Shown here one piece after another: positions 23,811 to 32,561 of a DNA stretch of 59,962 bases (the stretch's first letter is position 1; the number at the start of each line of letters is the position of its first letter). The stretch is from Deltaproteobacteria bacterium (GTDB lineage: Bacteria > Desulfobacterota > Desulfuromonadia > Desulfuromonadales > Geopsychrobacteraceae). Below the pieces are notes generated by a model. It had not been told where the DNA came from. It searched no databases and worked only from the letters and a program-made list of their open reading frames with translations. The stretch is taken from contig JAJRQI010000058.1 of assembly GCA_024280335.1 (NCBI GenBank), positions 1 to 59,962 on the forward strand, read 5' to 3'. A program made the position numbers and the translations under genes.

Positions 23811-26800
23811 ATGGGTGTAACGAAGTTCAAAAAAATTATGGCGGCCAATCGTGGCGAGATTGCAATCCGGATTTTCCGTGCTTGCACTGAGTTGGGCATC
23901 GCAACTGTGGCGATCTATTCTGAGGAGGATCGTCTCTCCCTGCACCGCTACAAGGCGGACGAGGCTTATCAGATCGGCAAAGGGAAGGGGCCGATCGAGG
24001 TCTATTTGTCGATTGACGAGATCATCGATTTGGCGCGCAAGAAGGATGTTGATGCGATCCATCCCGGTTACGGTTTTCTCTCGGAAAATGCTGATTTTGC
24101 CGAGGCCTGCGAGCGGGCCGGTATCGCTTTTATCGGGCCGACCCCGGAGATTCAACGCCGACTCGGGGATAAAGTATCCGGCCGCCAGGTCGCTCTCGAG
24201 GCTGGTGTGCCGATTGTCCCGGGAACCGAAAATGCGGTGCAGACCGAAGAAGAGGCACTGATTTTTGCCAAGGATTGCGGCTATCCGATCATTGTCAAAG
24301 CCAGTTCCGGCGGTGGCGGCCGCGGGATGCGTGTCGTCAACAGCAAGAAGGAGCTGCTTGAAGGTATTCGCAGTGCCGCTTCGGAAGCCCAGGCGGCCTT
24401 CGGTGATGCGACCGTTTTTCTGGAAAAATACATAGAGAATCCCAAGCACGTTGAAGTGCAGATCCTCGGTGATAGCCACGGCAACCTGGTCCATTTCTAC
24501 GAGCGTGACTGTTCGATTCAGCGTCGCCACCAGAAGGTCATCGAGACCGCTCCTTCCCTCTACCTGACCCAGAAGCAACGTGAGGTGCTGTGCGACTATG
24601 CGCTGAAAATCGCCAAGGTGGTCAACTATCGCAATGCCGGAACCGTCGAATTTTTGATGGACAAGGATGACAATTTCTATTTCATCGAGGTCAATCCGCG
24701 AATTCAGGTTGAACACACGGTAACCGAACTGGTCACCATGCGTAATCTGGTGCAGGCGCAGATCCGGATTGCTGAAGGGTATAAGCTTTCCGATCCGGAG
24801 ATCGGCATCAAGTCGCAAAAGGATATTGAGCTGCGTGGCTTTGCGATTCAATCGCGAATTACCACCGAAGATCCAAGCAATAACTTTGCACCAGATTTCG
24901 GTACGATCAAGGCCTATCGTACCGGCGCCGGTTTCGGTGTGCGCCTTGATGCCGCCGCCGGTTACGCCGGCGCCCACATCACCCCGCACTACGATTCGCT
25001 GTTGGTCAAGGTTTCCTGCTGGGGGCTGCGCTTCGAGGATGCCGCACGCACCATGCACCGCGCTCTGCAGGAATTCAGGATTCGGGGGGTCAAAACCAAT
25101 CTGGGCTTTCTGGAAAAGGTGATTACCCATCCGATTTTTCTCGAAGGCAAGTGTGATACTTCATTTCTGGACAAACACCCGGAAGTTTTCGACCTGCGGA
25201 TCAAGAAAGACCGGGCGAACAAGATTCTGAACTATATCGGCCATACGTCGGTCAACGGCTTTCCGGGGATCGCTCCGGAAAAAGCGCTGCAATATAAGGA
25301 CCTGCGCGAAGCCGAGGTGCCGGAGATCCCCTACGGGCAGGCCCATCCGCGCGGTACTCGCGATATCCTGCGGGAAAAGGGCGCCAAGGGGCTGTCGGAG
25401 TGGGCGCGGAAACAGAAGCACCTGCTGATTACCGACACCACCATGCGTGATGCCCACCAGTCGTTGATGGCGACCCGTTTCCGTACCTACGATCTGGACC
25501 GGATCGCCGAGGCGACCGCGCATCTGGGCGGCGGTCTGTTCTCGCTGGAGATGTGGGGCGGTGCTACCTACGATGTTGCGATGCGTTTTTTGCGTGAAGA
25601 TCCCTGGGAGCGCCTGGAGCGGCTGCGGGAGAAGATCCCGAATATTCTCTTCCAGATGCTGCTGCGCGGTTCCAACGCGGTCGGTTACACCAACTATCCC
25701 GACAATGTGGTGCAGGATTTTGTTGCCAAGTCGGCCGAGTGCGGTATTGACGTTTTTCGTGTCTTCGATTCGCTGAACTGGACCACCGGCATGAAGGTGG
25801 CGATGGAGGCGGTCAAAAAGAGTGGCGCCATCTGTGAGGCCTCGATTTGTTACACCGGCGACATCCTTGATCCGAAGCGGGACAAGTATCCGCTTGAGTA
25901 CTATGTCAATATGGCCAAAGAGCTTGAGAAGATGGGCGCTGATATTTTGGCGATCAAGGATATGGCCGGACTGCTCAAGCCGTTCGCCGCGGAAAAACTG
26001 GTCAAGGCGCTGAAGAGTGAAATCAGTCTGCCGATTCATTTGCATACCCACGATACCTCCAGTAACGGTATCGCTATGTTGATGATGGCCGCTCAGGCCG
26101 GTTGTGATATCGTCGATACCGCGCTCTCTTCGGTTTCCGGCCTGACCGCCCAACCGAATATGAATGCGCTGCTGGCAACCCTGGAGGGGACCATTTGGGA
26201 TCCGAAACTGGATATGCCCGGACTGCAGCAGTTGGCTAACTACTGGGAAACCTGCCGCACCTACTATGCCCCCTTCGAGTCGGAACTACGCAGCGGCACG
26301 GCCCAGGTCTACCATCACGAAATCCCCGGCGGGCAGTACTCCAACTACAAACCGCAGGTTGAGGGTCTGGGACTCGGACATCGCTGGGAAGAGTGTAAAG
26401 AGATGTACCGTAAGGTCAACGACATGTTCGGCGACCTGGTCAAGGTGACCCCCTCTTCGAAGATCGTCGGTGATATGGCGATGTTCATGGTTCAGAATAA
26501 TCTGGAGCCTGAAGATGTCTATGAGCGTGGTCAGGACCTGGCCTTCCCGCAAGGGGTGGTCGACTTCTTCAAAGGGATGATCGGCCAGCCGTATGGCGGT
26601 TTTCCGGAAAAACTGCAGAAGATCATTCTCAAGGGGGAGCAACCGTTGACCTGCCGGCCGGGGGAACTGCTCGAACCGGTCGACTTCGTACTGAAAAAGG
26701 ATGAACTGGAAAAAAAGATCGGCCACCAGGTGCGTGATGAGGATGTCCTCTCGGCGGTTCTCTATCCCGGAGTGTTTGAAGAATTCGACCGTTTCCGCCA

Positions 26801-27263
26801 GGAGTACAGCGATACTTCAGTGCTGCCGACGCCGGTCTTTTTCTACGGTCTGGATGTCGGCGACGAAGTGACCATCGATATTGAAGCGGGCAAGACCCTG
26901 ATTGTTAAACTCAATGCCATCGGCCGGGTCCGTGAGGATGGTACCCGCAATATCTACTTTGAACTTAATGGTGAGCCGCGCTCGGCGACGGTCAAGGATG
27001 ATTCGGCCGAACCCGACGAAAGCAGCCACGTCAAGGCCGATCCTGATAACAGCAAGGAGATCGGCGCGCCGATGCCGGGCAAGATCTTCAAGTTGATGGT
27101 TAATGTCGGTGATCAGGTCAAGGAAGGGGACGTTCTGCTGGTCTCTGAGGCCATGAAGATGGAAACCAACGTCAAGGCCAAGAAGGATGGCGTAATCAAG
27201 GACTTGATCTTCGGCGAAGGGGATCAGATTGATCAGGACGACCTGCTGATCGTCTTCGAATAG
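23811..27263 (+). CDS. pyc: Pyruvate carboxylase (single-chain)
   Basis: Biotin enzyme converting pyruvate, ATP and bicarbonate to oxaloacetate; supplies the citric acid cycle and gluconeogenesis. Domains in order over 1150 residues: biotin carboxylase (about 1-455; ASSGGGGRGMR ATP loop, EVNPRIQVEHTVTE), carboxyltransferase (about 535-800; TDTTMRDAHQSLMATR with the metal-binding Asp, HLHTHDTSSNG metal ligands), allosteric/tetramerisation region, and a C-terminal biotinyl domain with EAMKMET (biotin on K1116). All key motifs are intact. GAGAGGG precedes ATG 23811. Monocistronic. Confidence 0.97.
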   Translation: MGVTKFKKIMAANRGEIAIRIFRACTELGIATVAIYSEEDRLSLHRYKADEAYQIGKGKGPIEVYLSIDEIIDLARKKDVDAIHPGYGFLSENADFAEACERAGIAFIGPTPEIQRRLGDKVSGRQVALEAGVPIVPGTENAVQTEEEALIFAKDCGYPIIVKASSGGGGRGMRVVNSKKELLEGIRSAASEAQAAFGDATVFLEKYIENPKHVEVQILGDSHGNLVHFYERDCSIQRRHQKVIETAPSLYLTQKQREVLCDYALKIAKVVNYRNAGTVEFLMDKDDNFYFIEVNPRIQVEHTVTELVTMRNLVQAQIRIAEGYKLSDPEIGIKSQKDIELRGFAIQSRITTEDPSNNFAPDFGTIKAYRTGAGFGVRLDAAAGYAGAHITPHYDSLLVKVSCWGLRFEDAARTMHRALQEFRIRGVKTNLGFLEKVITHPIFLEGKCDTSFLDKHPEVFDLRIKKDRANKILNYIGHTSVNGFPGIAPEKALQYKDLREAEVPEIPYGQAHPRGTRDILREKGAKGLSEWARKQKHLLITDTTMRDAHQSLMATRFRTYDLDRIAEATAHLGGGLFSLEMWGGATYDVAMRFLREDPWERLERLREKIPNILFQMLLRGSNAVGYTNYPDNVVQDFVAKSAECGIDVFRVFDSLNWTTGMKVAMEAVKKSGAICEASICYTGDILDPKRDKYPLEYYVNMAKELEKMGADILAIKDMAGLLKPFAAEKLVKALKSEISLPIHLHTHDTSSNGIAMLMMAAQAGCDIVDTALSSVSGLTAQPNMNALLATLEGTIWDPKLDMPGLQQLANYWETCRTYYAPFESELRSGTAQVYHHEIPGGQYSNYKPQVEGLGLGHRWEECKEMYRKVNDMFGDLVKVTPSSKIVGDMAMFMVQNNLEPEDVYERGQDLAFPQGVVDFFKGMIGQPYGGFPEKLQKIILKGEQPLTCRPGELLEPVDFVLKKDELEKKIGHQVRDEDVLSAVLYPGVFEEFDRFRQEYSDTSVLPTPVFFYGLDVGDEVTIDIEAGKTLIVKLNAIGRVREDGTRNIYFELNGEPRSATVKDDSAEPDESSHVKADPDNSKEIGAPMPGKIFKLMVNVGDQVKEGDVLLVSEAMKMETNVKAKKDGVIKDLIFGEGDQIDQDDLLIVFE

Positions 27264-27288
27264 AGAAAAATATCTGCAGTGATTATTC

Positions 27289-27316
27289 AGCCGGGCCAGA
27301 AATGGCCCGGCTTTAT
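27289..27316. terminator. Bidirectional terminator between pyc and ptsP
   Basis: AGCCGGGCCA-GAAA-TGGCCCGGCT, a perfect 10-bp stem with a GNRA-like loop, between two convergent genes. A short T-run follows on the plus strand. Confidence 0.85.
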
Positions 27317-27329
27317 CAGTTTCCGGTTA

Positions 27330-29651
27330 CTACAGTGAGGGGACTTTAGCTTCCAGAAGGTTGCGGATAGCGGTGCTGTCAGACAGCTTCAGAGCTTCTG
27401 TCGTAATCTGCTCTGCATCGCTGATTTTGATCCGAGCAATCAACTCTTTCAGCTTGGGGATATAGGGGGCGGATAAGGAAAACTGCCGAATGCCCATACC
27501 GAGCAGCACCAACAGACAGGCCGGATCGGTAGACATCTCACCGCAGATACAGAGATCGATGCCGGTATTTCGCGAGATCTGCGCCAGGGAATCGAGCGAG
27601 AGCAGAATCGCCGGGTGCAACGGATCGTAGTAGCGCTGTACCAGGGGATTGCCACGGTCTGCGGCCAGCATGTATTGAATCAGGTCGTTGGTCCCCAGGG
27701 CAAAAAAATCAACCTCTTTGTAGAGGTGTGGTGCCAGGCGGACCGCGGCCGGAACCTCAATCATCGCGCCGACCGGGATTTTTTCCGCGTAGGGGATGTT
27801 TTGCTCGCGCAGGCTTTTCTTTGCATCCTCAATCACGACTTTGCAGGCGCGTATCTCCTCCATGGTGCAGATCATCGGAAACAGCAGGCGGATCGGACCA
27901 TGCACCGCTGCCATCAGGATTGCTTCGATCTGGGTCTGAAAGATGTCCCGGTTGTCCAGGCTGACCCGTACCGAACGCCAGCCCATAAAGGGGTTATCTT
28001 CCTTGGGATGGGCGAAATAGGGCAGGGCTTTGTCGCCACCGATATCGAGCGTGCGGATGGTGACCGGCTGGCCGTTAAATTCGTCGATTACCCGCTTGTA
28101 GAGCTGAAATTGATCGTCCCGATCGGGGAAACTGCTGCGTGCCATGTAGGGGAATTCGGTACGGTAAAGTCCAACTCCTTCGGCGCCATTGCGTTTGGCG
28201 ATACTGATATCGCTGACCAGGCCGATATTGGCGCGCAGCATGACTCGCTGATTGTCGGCTGAAACTGCCGGGATATCCCGCAACTTATCCAGGCGCTCCC
28301 GTTCCTGCAGACGATCATGCTCCAGACGAAAATACTCGTCCAGGATCGTGTCGTTCGGTGACAGGTAGACGCAGCCGGCGTTTGCATCAAGAATCAGCTG
28401 GGCATCCGGTTCGATCATCGATACCGCGCCCTTTACTCCAATCAGCGCCGGAATGCCGAGGGCTTTGGCCATGATCACCGAGTGCGAGTTGCGCTCATTC
28501 GACTCGATCACCATGCCGCGGATCTTTTCGTGGTCGAGAATCGCCATGTCGGAAGGGAGCAGGCGCTTAACAACCAGAATTCCAGAATGGTGCAGATGGA
28601 GCGATTGTTTCTCTTCCCCGACCAGGTTGGCCAGCAACCGTCGGCCGATATCTTCCATGTCGGCCGCGCGTTCGCGCAGGTAGGCATCTTCCATCCCGGC
28701 AAAAGCCTTCAGGTAGTTGCCGATCACTTTTTTCAGGGCGTAGGGGGCGCTGTGCCCGGCTTCGATCCGATCGTGCAGCTTCTCGATGAAACCACGATCC
28801 TCCAGAATCATCAGATGGGTGTGGAAAATCGCGGCATCTTCCTGAGTCAGTTTATCCGCGACCCGTTTTTCCAGATACAGGGTCTGGATGCGGGTTTTGC
28901 GTAAGGCTTCGTCGAGCCGTTTGAGTTCGGCGGCGGTATCGACATTCTCTTCGTCGTAGATATCTGCAAAACCGAGCTTTTCGTCGATGACATTGGCGGA
29001 GCCGGTCACTACGCCCGGATAGGCTACGTTGCCGCGCAGGACAGCAGTTGCCTGGTCGTCTGCTGGTTCAATCGTCTTTTCTGCGGCATCAGCGGACCGG
29101 GTCGGCAAAAAGTCCTGGTTGTCGATTGTATCGAGCAGGCGGGCATTGACGACGATCGAGGCGACCTGAAAGGCAATTGTCGTTAAGGTTGACAGCTCCT
29201 CTTCGGTGACGTGGTGAGCCTCACGGGTCTGGATGACCAGCACGCCGATGGCCTGGCTGCGATCAAAGAGCGGGATGCCGACAAAAGTGTGAAGTTGCTC
29301 CTCTTTGGTTTCAGCAAAATAGCGATAATGAGGATGGTTCTGTGGCTCCTCGAGGGCGAGAATGCGCCCTTCTTTGGCGACTTGACCCGTCAACCCTTCG
29401 CCGACCTTCAGGCTGACAGTGCCGACTGAGGCAGGATCGAGGCCGTGTGTTGCTCTTAACCTCAGGGTCTGTTTGTCTTCTTCCAACAGGTAGAGCGAGC
29501 AAACGTCTGAATGCGCCCGATCTGCAACCAGCGCAACAATGTTGCGGATGGTATCATCCAGGTCGTGCGATTGAAGAATCAGCGCACTGATATCCTGAAG
29601 GGTGCTTAAGCCGAGGCTGCGATCAGATTTCTTGCGTATTTTCGGAGTCAT
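27330..29651 (-). CDS. ptsP: Phosphoenolpyruvate-protein phosphotransferase with GAF domain (EI-Ntr)
   Basis: First enzyme of the nitrogen-type phosphotransferase relay, moving phosphate from PEP to NPr/HPr. Over 773 residues: N-terminal GAF domain (about 20-170), PEP-utiliser N domain, the swivelling His domain with the active-site histidine in ERNSHSVIMAKALGIPAL, and a TIM-barrel PEP-binding domain (GLYRTEFPYM; RTLDIGGDKALPYF; CGEMSTDPA with the catalytic Cys). The usual GGxTSH before the histidine is ESNERNSH here, a modest change. No ptsN or ptsH is adjacent. Confidence 0.94.
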   Translation of the reverse strand: MTPKIRKKSDRSLGLSTLQDISALILQSHDLDDTIRNIVALVADRAHSDVCSLYLLEEDKQTLRLRATHGLDPASVGTVSLKVGEGLTGQVAKEGRILALEEPQNHPHYRYFAETKEEQLHTFVGIPLFDRSQAIGVLVIQTREAHHVTEEELSTLTTIAFQVASIVVNARLLDTIDNQDFLPTRSADAAEKTIEPADDQATAVLRGNVAYPGVVTGSANVIDEKLGFADIYDEENVDTAAELKRLDEALRKTRIQTLYLEKRVADKLTQEDAAIFHTHLMILEDRGFIEKLHDRIEAGHSAPYALKKVIGNYLKAFAGMEDAYLRERAADMEDIGRRLLANLVGEEKQSLHLHHSGILVVKRLLPSDMAILDHEKIRGMVIESNERNSHSVIMAKALGIPALIGVKGAVSMIEPDAQLILDANAGCVYLSPNDTILDEYFRLEHDRLQERERLDKLRDIPAVSADNQRVMLRANIGLVSDISIAKRNGAEGVGLYRTEFPYMARSSFPDRDDQFQLYKRVIDEFNGQPVTIRTLDIGGDKALPYFAHPKEDNPFMGWRSVRVSLDNRDIFQTQIEAILMAAVHGPIRLLFPMICTMEEIRACKVVIEDAKKSLREQNIPYAEKIPVGAMIEVPAAVRLAPHLYKEVDFFALGTNDLIQYMLAADRGNPLVQRYYDPLHPAILLSLDSLAQISRNTGIDLCICGEMSTDPACLLVLLGMGIRQFSLSAPYIPKLKELIARIKISDAEQITTEALKLSDSTAIRNLLEAKVPSL

Positions 29652-29723
29652 GAACAGGCCGGATTGGAGTCATAAAATAGCATACAGACAAGTTTAGCGT
29701 AAAGCTGGAGGGATTGCGACTGC

Positions 29724-29764
29724 AAAAAAAAACGCCGGCAAAGGGAGAGAGGTCCTTGCCGGCG
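29724..29764 (-). terminator. Rho-independent terminator between the sigma-54 regulator and ptsP
   Basis: On the minus strand CGCCGGCAA (29764-29756) pairs with TTGCCGGCG (29741-29733) and is followed by nine T. It ends transcription coming from the regulator gene that stops at 30057 and sits 73 bases before ptsP. Confidence 0.88.
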
Positions 29765-29921
29765 GAAGAGGGATGTTATTGAACCGTTCGGGCGGGAACG
29801 GGATTGATCCCTATGTATGGCGGTAAATACTGCAACGAGAGTGCCAGTTTTCGAGATGAACTGTGGCGGTCGGTTTATGCGCTGTTTTAGGTGGGTTGTG
29901 AGCCCGACCCGGCAGGCGACA

Positions 29922-29937
29922 GTGCCAGACATGGCAC
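29922..29937. promoter_or_regulatory. Putative operator GTGCCA-GACA-TGGCAC
   Basis: Perfect 6-bp inverted repeat with a 4-base spacer. Same design as the sites at 30000 and 32534, which flank the hydrogenase-like sigma-54 regulator gene. Confidence 0.5.
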
Positions 29938-29999
29938 AACTGGTTTGCAGATTCTATGCGACTGTGTCTTATCGCTACGCAGGTTGGTAAAAAAGCCAC

Positions 30000-30015
30000 G
30001 TGTCAACCGTGGCAC
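30000..30015. promoter_or_regulatory. Putative operator GTGTCA-ACCG-TGGCAC
   Basis: Inverted repeat with one mismatched pair and a 4-base spacer, 42 bases beyond the 3' end of the regulator gene. Confidence 0.45.
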
Positions 30016-30056
30016 ATATTGGTTTGCTTTGTGCGCAGAATGACACAGCTTTGCCG

Positions 30057-32348
30057 CTAGCTGCGAAACTGCTGACAATCAATCTTGCGCCGCTCCAGCA
30101 TGCGATAGAAAGTACGCCTGGGAATATTGGCCAGCCGAGCTGCTGCGGAGACATTGCCGCTCGATTCGCGCAGATAGTGAATGATCAGGTCGGTCTCAAC
30201 CTTTTCGATCTGCTCATCCCTTTGCCGTCGCAGCCCGGAATCGACGACCTGAATTCCAGCGCTCTGCTGCTTGCGTAGTCGTTCGCTGAAAATCACCGGT
30301 AATTGCTCCAGGTGGATGACCTGGTCCGGCGAAAGAACCACCGCACGTTCAATGATGTTCTGCAGTTCGCGAATGTTGCCGGGCCAGTGGTAGCAAGTCA
30401 GGGCCTGCAGTGCCTGCTGGTCAATTTTATGAATGATTTTATTCAGTCGGCGGGCCGAGCGACTGAGGAAATTATCGACCAGCTGCGGAATCGAGTCGAG
30501 GCGATTCCGCAATGGCGGCAGGGTGATGGTGAAAACGTTAATCCGGTAAAACAGGTCTTCGCGGAACCAGCCGTTGCTGATCCCCTCTTCAAGTGGTTTG
30601 TTGGTCGCGGCAATGATCCTGACATCCACATTGCTGGTTTTGTTACTGCCGACCGGCTTGATTTCGCCGCTGTCGAGAACGCGGAGTAGTTCAGCTTGCA
30701 GTTTCGGCGTGATGTCGCCGATTTCATCAAGGAAAATCGTACCGCCGTCGGCCGCTTCAAACAGCCCTTTCTTGTCCGTAACTGCGCCGGTAAAGGCACC
30801 CTTTTTATGGCCGAAAAGTTCGCTTTCCAGCAGGCTGTCGGTCAGAGTGGTGCAGTTGACGGTGACCAAAGGTTGGTCCGCGCGCTGACTGACCTCATGG
30901 ATAGATCGAGCAGTCAGTTCTTTACCGGTGCCGCTTTCGCCGCGGATCAATACCGAGGTGGGCGTCGGACCGACCTGTTGGATCAGGTGCAGTACCCCGG
31001 CGGTGCGCGGATCGTTGCCGATGATTTTGGTCCCTTCGTATTCCTGGTCGAGCGCTCGACGGGCCAGATCGTACTTTTGTTCCAGTCGGGTGCGGTCTTC
31101 TTCGAGCTGCCGCAACGAATAGGGCAGGCACATCCGGTTGTCAGCCAGCCCCTGATAGACGGCAACGGCATGTTCCCGACAGCTTGAATAGCCGCATCCG
31201 GCACAGTTCAGTTCATCCTTTTCGCTGTATTTGTCGGTCTCCTGAAGGATTCTTTTTACCGCATCGCCGCTCGGCTTCTCCAGTTGATATTGTTTGTTGG
31301 AAAAATGTCGATTGAGCTGCAACTGCTGCGGTACGCTCAGGTAGTGGGCTGAGGGTTGATAGGGGAGATTGTCGTGCAGAGAATCGATGATCAGTTTGCG
31401 TTTTGAAAAGGAGGTCAGCCGGTTGGTGCGGCCGGGACCGCCGATGCAGCCGCCTTTACAGAAGCGGACATCAACATAATGGGGGGAGATGCGCCCGGCG
31501 GACAGGTCGCGGATCACCTCCATCGAGGCTTCTTCACCGACCGTGGCGACAAAGTTGGGATCGAGGCCGTTATTGACGATGCCGAAATTGTTGAAAGGGC
31601 CGCCGTAGATCGAGAAACTGCGGCCGCTGCCGGTCGGTAATCCCGCTAACGGGGTTTTGCCGAGTCGATGCAGATCGATCTGGCGGTTGCGCAGCATCCG
31701 GTTGAGTTCCCGATAGGTCAGGACGGTATCTATGGCACCGGCAACCTGTTCAGAAGTAATTTCAAACTTGCCGCCGATGCAGGAACTGATATAGACCACC
31801 TGGGTATCGTCGCCACGTTGTGCCTTGATGAAGCGGCCGATAGCGACCATCGGCGAGACAACCGGAACCAGATTTTTCAGCAGTTGCGGATAGTGTCGTT
31901 CGATCAGGTCGACGACGGTCGGGCAGTGGCTGGAAATCAGCGGCAGATCCGGCTTTTCCGCGATCAAATCACGATACTCCGGGGCGATCAGTTCGACCCC
32001 GGCGGCTCCTTCAAGCACTTCATCGAAGCCGAGGTTCTTCAGCGCAGTAACCATCTGGGCCGGATGAACATCGTAAAAAAAGGCCTGAAAGGAACAGCCC
32101 AGAACCGCTACCACCGGCTTTTTACTGCGCAGTCGCTGTTCGGTCTCCTTGATGGCATCGGCGATCACCTTGGCTTTTTGTGAGCAGGCCTGGATACATT
32201 TACCGCAGCCGATGCAGCGGTGATGGATCACTTCTGCTGAATCCTGAAAGATACCGATCGCTTTGGTCGGACAACTGCGAACGCAGGCGTAGCACTTGCG
32301 GCAGAGTTTACGGATGGTGGTGATTGGGCCGGTCGATTTTTGTTGCAT
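30057..32348 (-). CDS. Hydrogenase-like iron-sulfur sensor fused to sigma-54 activator
   Basis: A 763-residue fusion. Two [4Fe-4S] ferredoxin motifs come first (C16/19/22/26 and C45/48/51/55). An [FeFe]-hydrogenase large-subunit-like domain follows (about 78-345), with H-cluster motif equivalents SSHCP (H141/C142), SSCIGGKFE (C190) and FCKGGCIGGPG (C297/C301). The four ligand-position cysteines are kept, but the proton-transfer cysteine of TSCCP is His. A CAGCGYSSC cluster motif lies near 385. A sigma-54 AAA+ domain (about 455-690) has GESGTGKE and intact GAFTGA, and a Fis-type HTH closes the protein. It looks like a redox- or H2-responsive activator with no separate sensor. AAGGA precedes ATG 32348; a MITE-like element sits just upstream. 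Target genes unknown. Confidence 0.9.
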   Translation of the reverse strand: MQQKSTGPITTIRKLCRKCYACVRSCPTKAIGIFQDSAEVIHHRCIGCGKCIQACSQKAKVIADAIKETEQRLRSKKPVVAVLGCSFQAFFYDVHPAQMVTALKNLGFDEVLEGAAGVELIAPEYRDLIAEKPDLPLISSHCPTVVDLIERHYPQLLKNLVPVVSPMVAIGRFIKAQRGDDTQVVYISSCIGGKFEITSEQVAGAIDTVLTYRELNRMLRNRQIDLHRLGKTPLAGLPTGSGRSFSIYGGPFNNFGIVNNGLDPNFVATVGEEASMEVIRDLSAGRISPHYVDVRFCKGGCIGGPGRTNRLTSFSKRKLIIDSLHDNLPYQPSAHYLSVPQQLQLNRHFSNKQYQLEKPSGDAVKRILQETDKYSEKDELNCAGCGYSSCREHAVAVYQGLADNRMCLPYSLRQLEEDRTRLEQKYDLARRALDQEYEGTKIIGNDPRTAGVLHLIQQVGPTPTSVLIRGESGTGKELTARSIHEVSQRADQPLVTVNCTTLTDSLLESELFGHKKGAFTGAVTDKKGLFEAADGGTIFLDEIGDITPKLQAELLRVLDSGEIKPVGSNKTSNVDVRIIAATNKPLEEGISNGWFREDLFYRINVFTITLPPLRNRLDSIPQLVDNFLSRSARRLNKIIHKIDQQALQALTCYHWPGNIRELQNIIERAVVLSPDQVIHLEQLPVIFSERLRKQQSAGIQVVDSGLRRQRDEQIEKVETDLIIHYLRESSGNVSAAARLANIPRRTFYRMLERRKIDCQQFRS

Positions 32349-32359
32349 GCTGGATTCCT

Positions 32360-32519
32360 TAAAAAAAGTAACTGTTCAGCACCCGGAAGGATGGCCTCGC
32401 GCTGCCCACTCCAAGGGCCGCATGCACCCATCCCTGGGGCTTGACTGTCGCCATCCGGGCGACAGACACCCTTGGAGTGGGCAATCCGAGGCCATCCAGC
32501 TGAATAGTTACCAAAAAAA
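32360..32519. mobile_element. MITE-like element with GTAA termini and 8-bp target duplication
   Basis: The 144-bp body (32368-32511) has terminal inverted repeats GTAACTGTTCAGC and, on the other strand, GTAACTATTCAGC (12 of 13 identical). Long inner arms continue: GGATGGCCTCG and TGCCCACTCCAAGGG on the left face their complements at 32469-32499. A central hairpin is CTGTCGCC-ATCC-GGGCGACAG. Flanks TAAAAAAA (32360-32367) and CAAAAAAA (32512-32519) match at 7 of 8. GTAA ends with 8-bp duplications are typical of IS66-family elements; the family link is inference. No transposase. It lies 12-20 bases before the start codon of the regulator gene, and on that strand its hairpin runs into seven T. 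Confidence 0.7.
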
Positions 32520-32533
32520 TAGAATTCCGCATT

Positions 32534-32549
32534 GTGTCAGCCGTGACAC
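32534..32549. promoter_or_regulatory. Putative operator GTGTCA-GCCG-TGACAC
   Basis: Perfect 6-bp inverted repeat with a 4-base spacer. It lies upstream of the sigma-54 regulator gene and 12 bases beyond the oppF stop; the MITE-like element separates it from the regulator start. Confidence 0.55.
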
Positions 32550-32561
32550 AGGAGTGTCAAG

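Larger units (their letters stand above)
29765..30056. other. Intergenic region with two GTGYCA-N4-TGRCAC palindromes
   Basis: No gene seen. It follows the regulator gene and lies upstream of ptsP on the minus strand, beyond the terminator. It holds the palindromes at 29922-29937 and 30000-30015 and a weaker one (GTGCGC-AGAA-TGACAC) at 30031-30046. No clear sigma-70 or sigma-54 promoter was found. Confidence 0.6.

Noticed and set aside
23793-26153. Two long minus-strand frames (445 and 330 codons) opposite pyc
   Set aside because: Mirror frames of pyruvate carboxylase, with no domain of their own.
29931-30030. Possible sigma-54 promoters (TGGCAC ... TTTGC)
   Set aside because: GG-to-GC spacing is 14 and 15 bases; the -24/-12 rule needs 12. 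The TGGCAC text is better explained by the palindromic operators.
32360-32519. The large hairpin as a riboswitch
   Set aside because: No known riboswitch core was recognised, and terminal repeats with near-identical 8-bp flanks fit a mobile element better.
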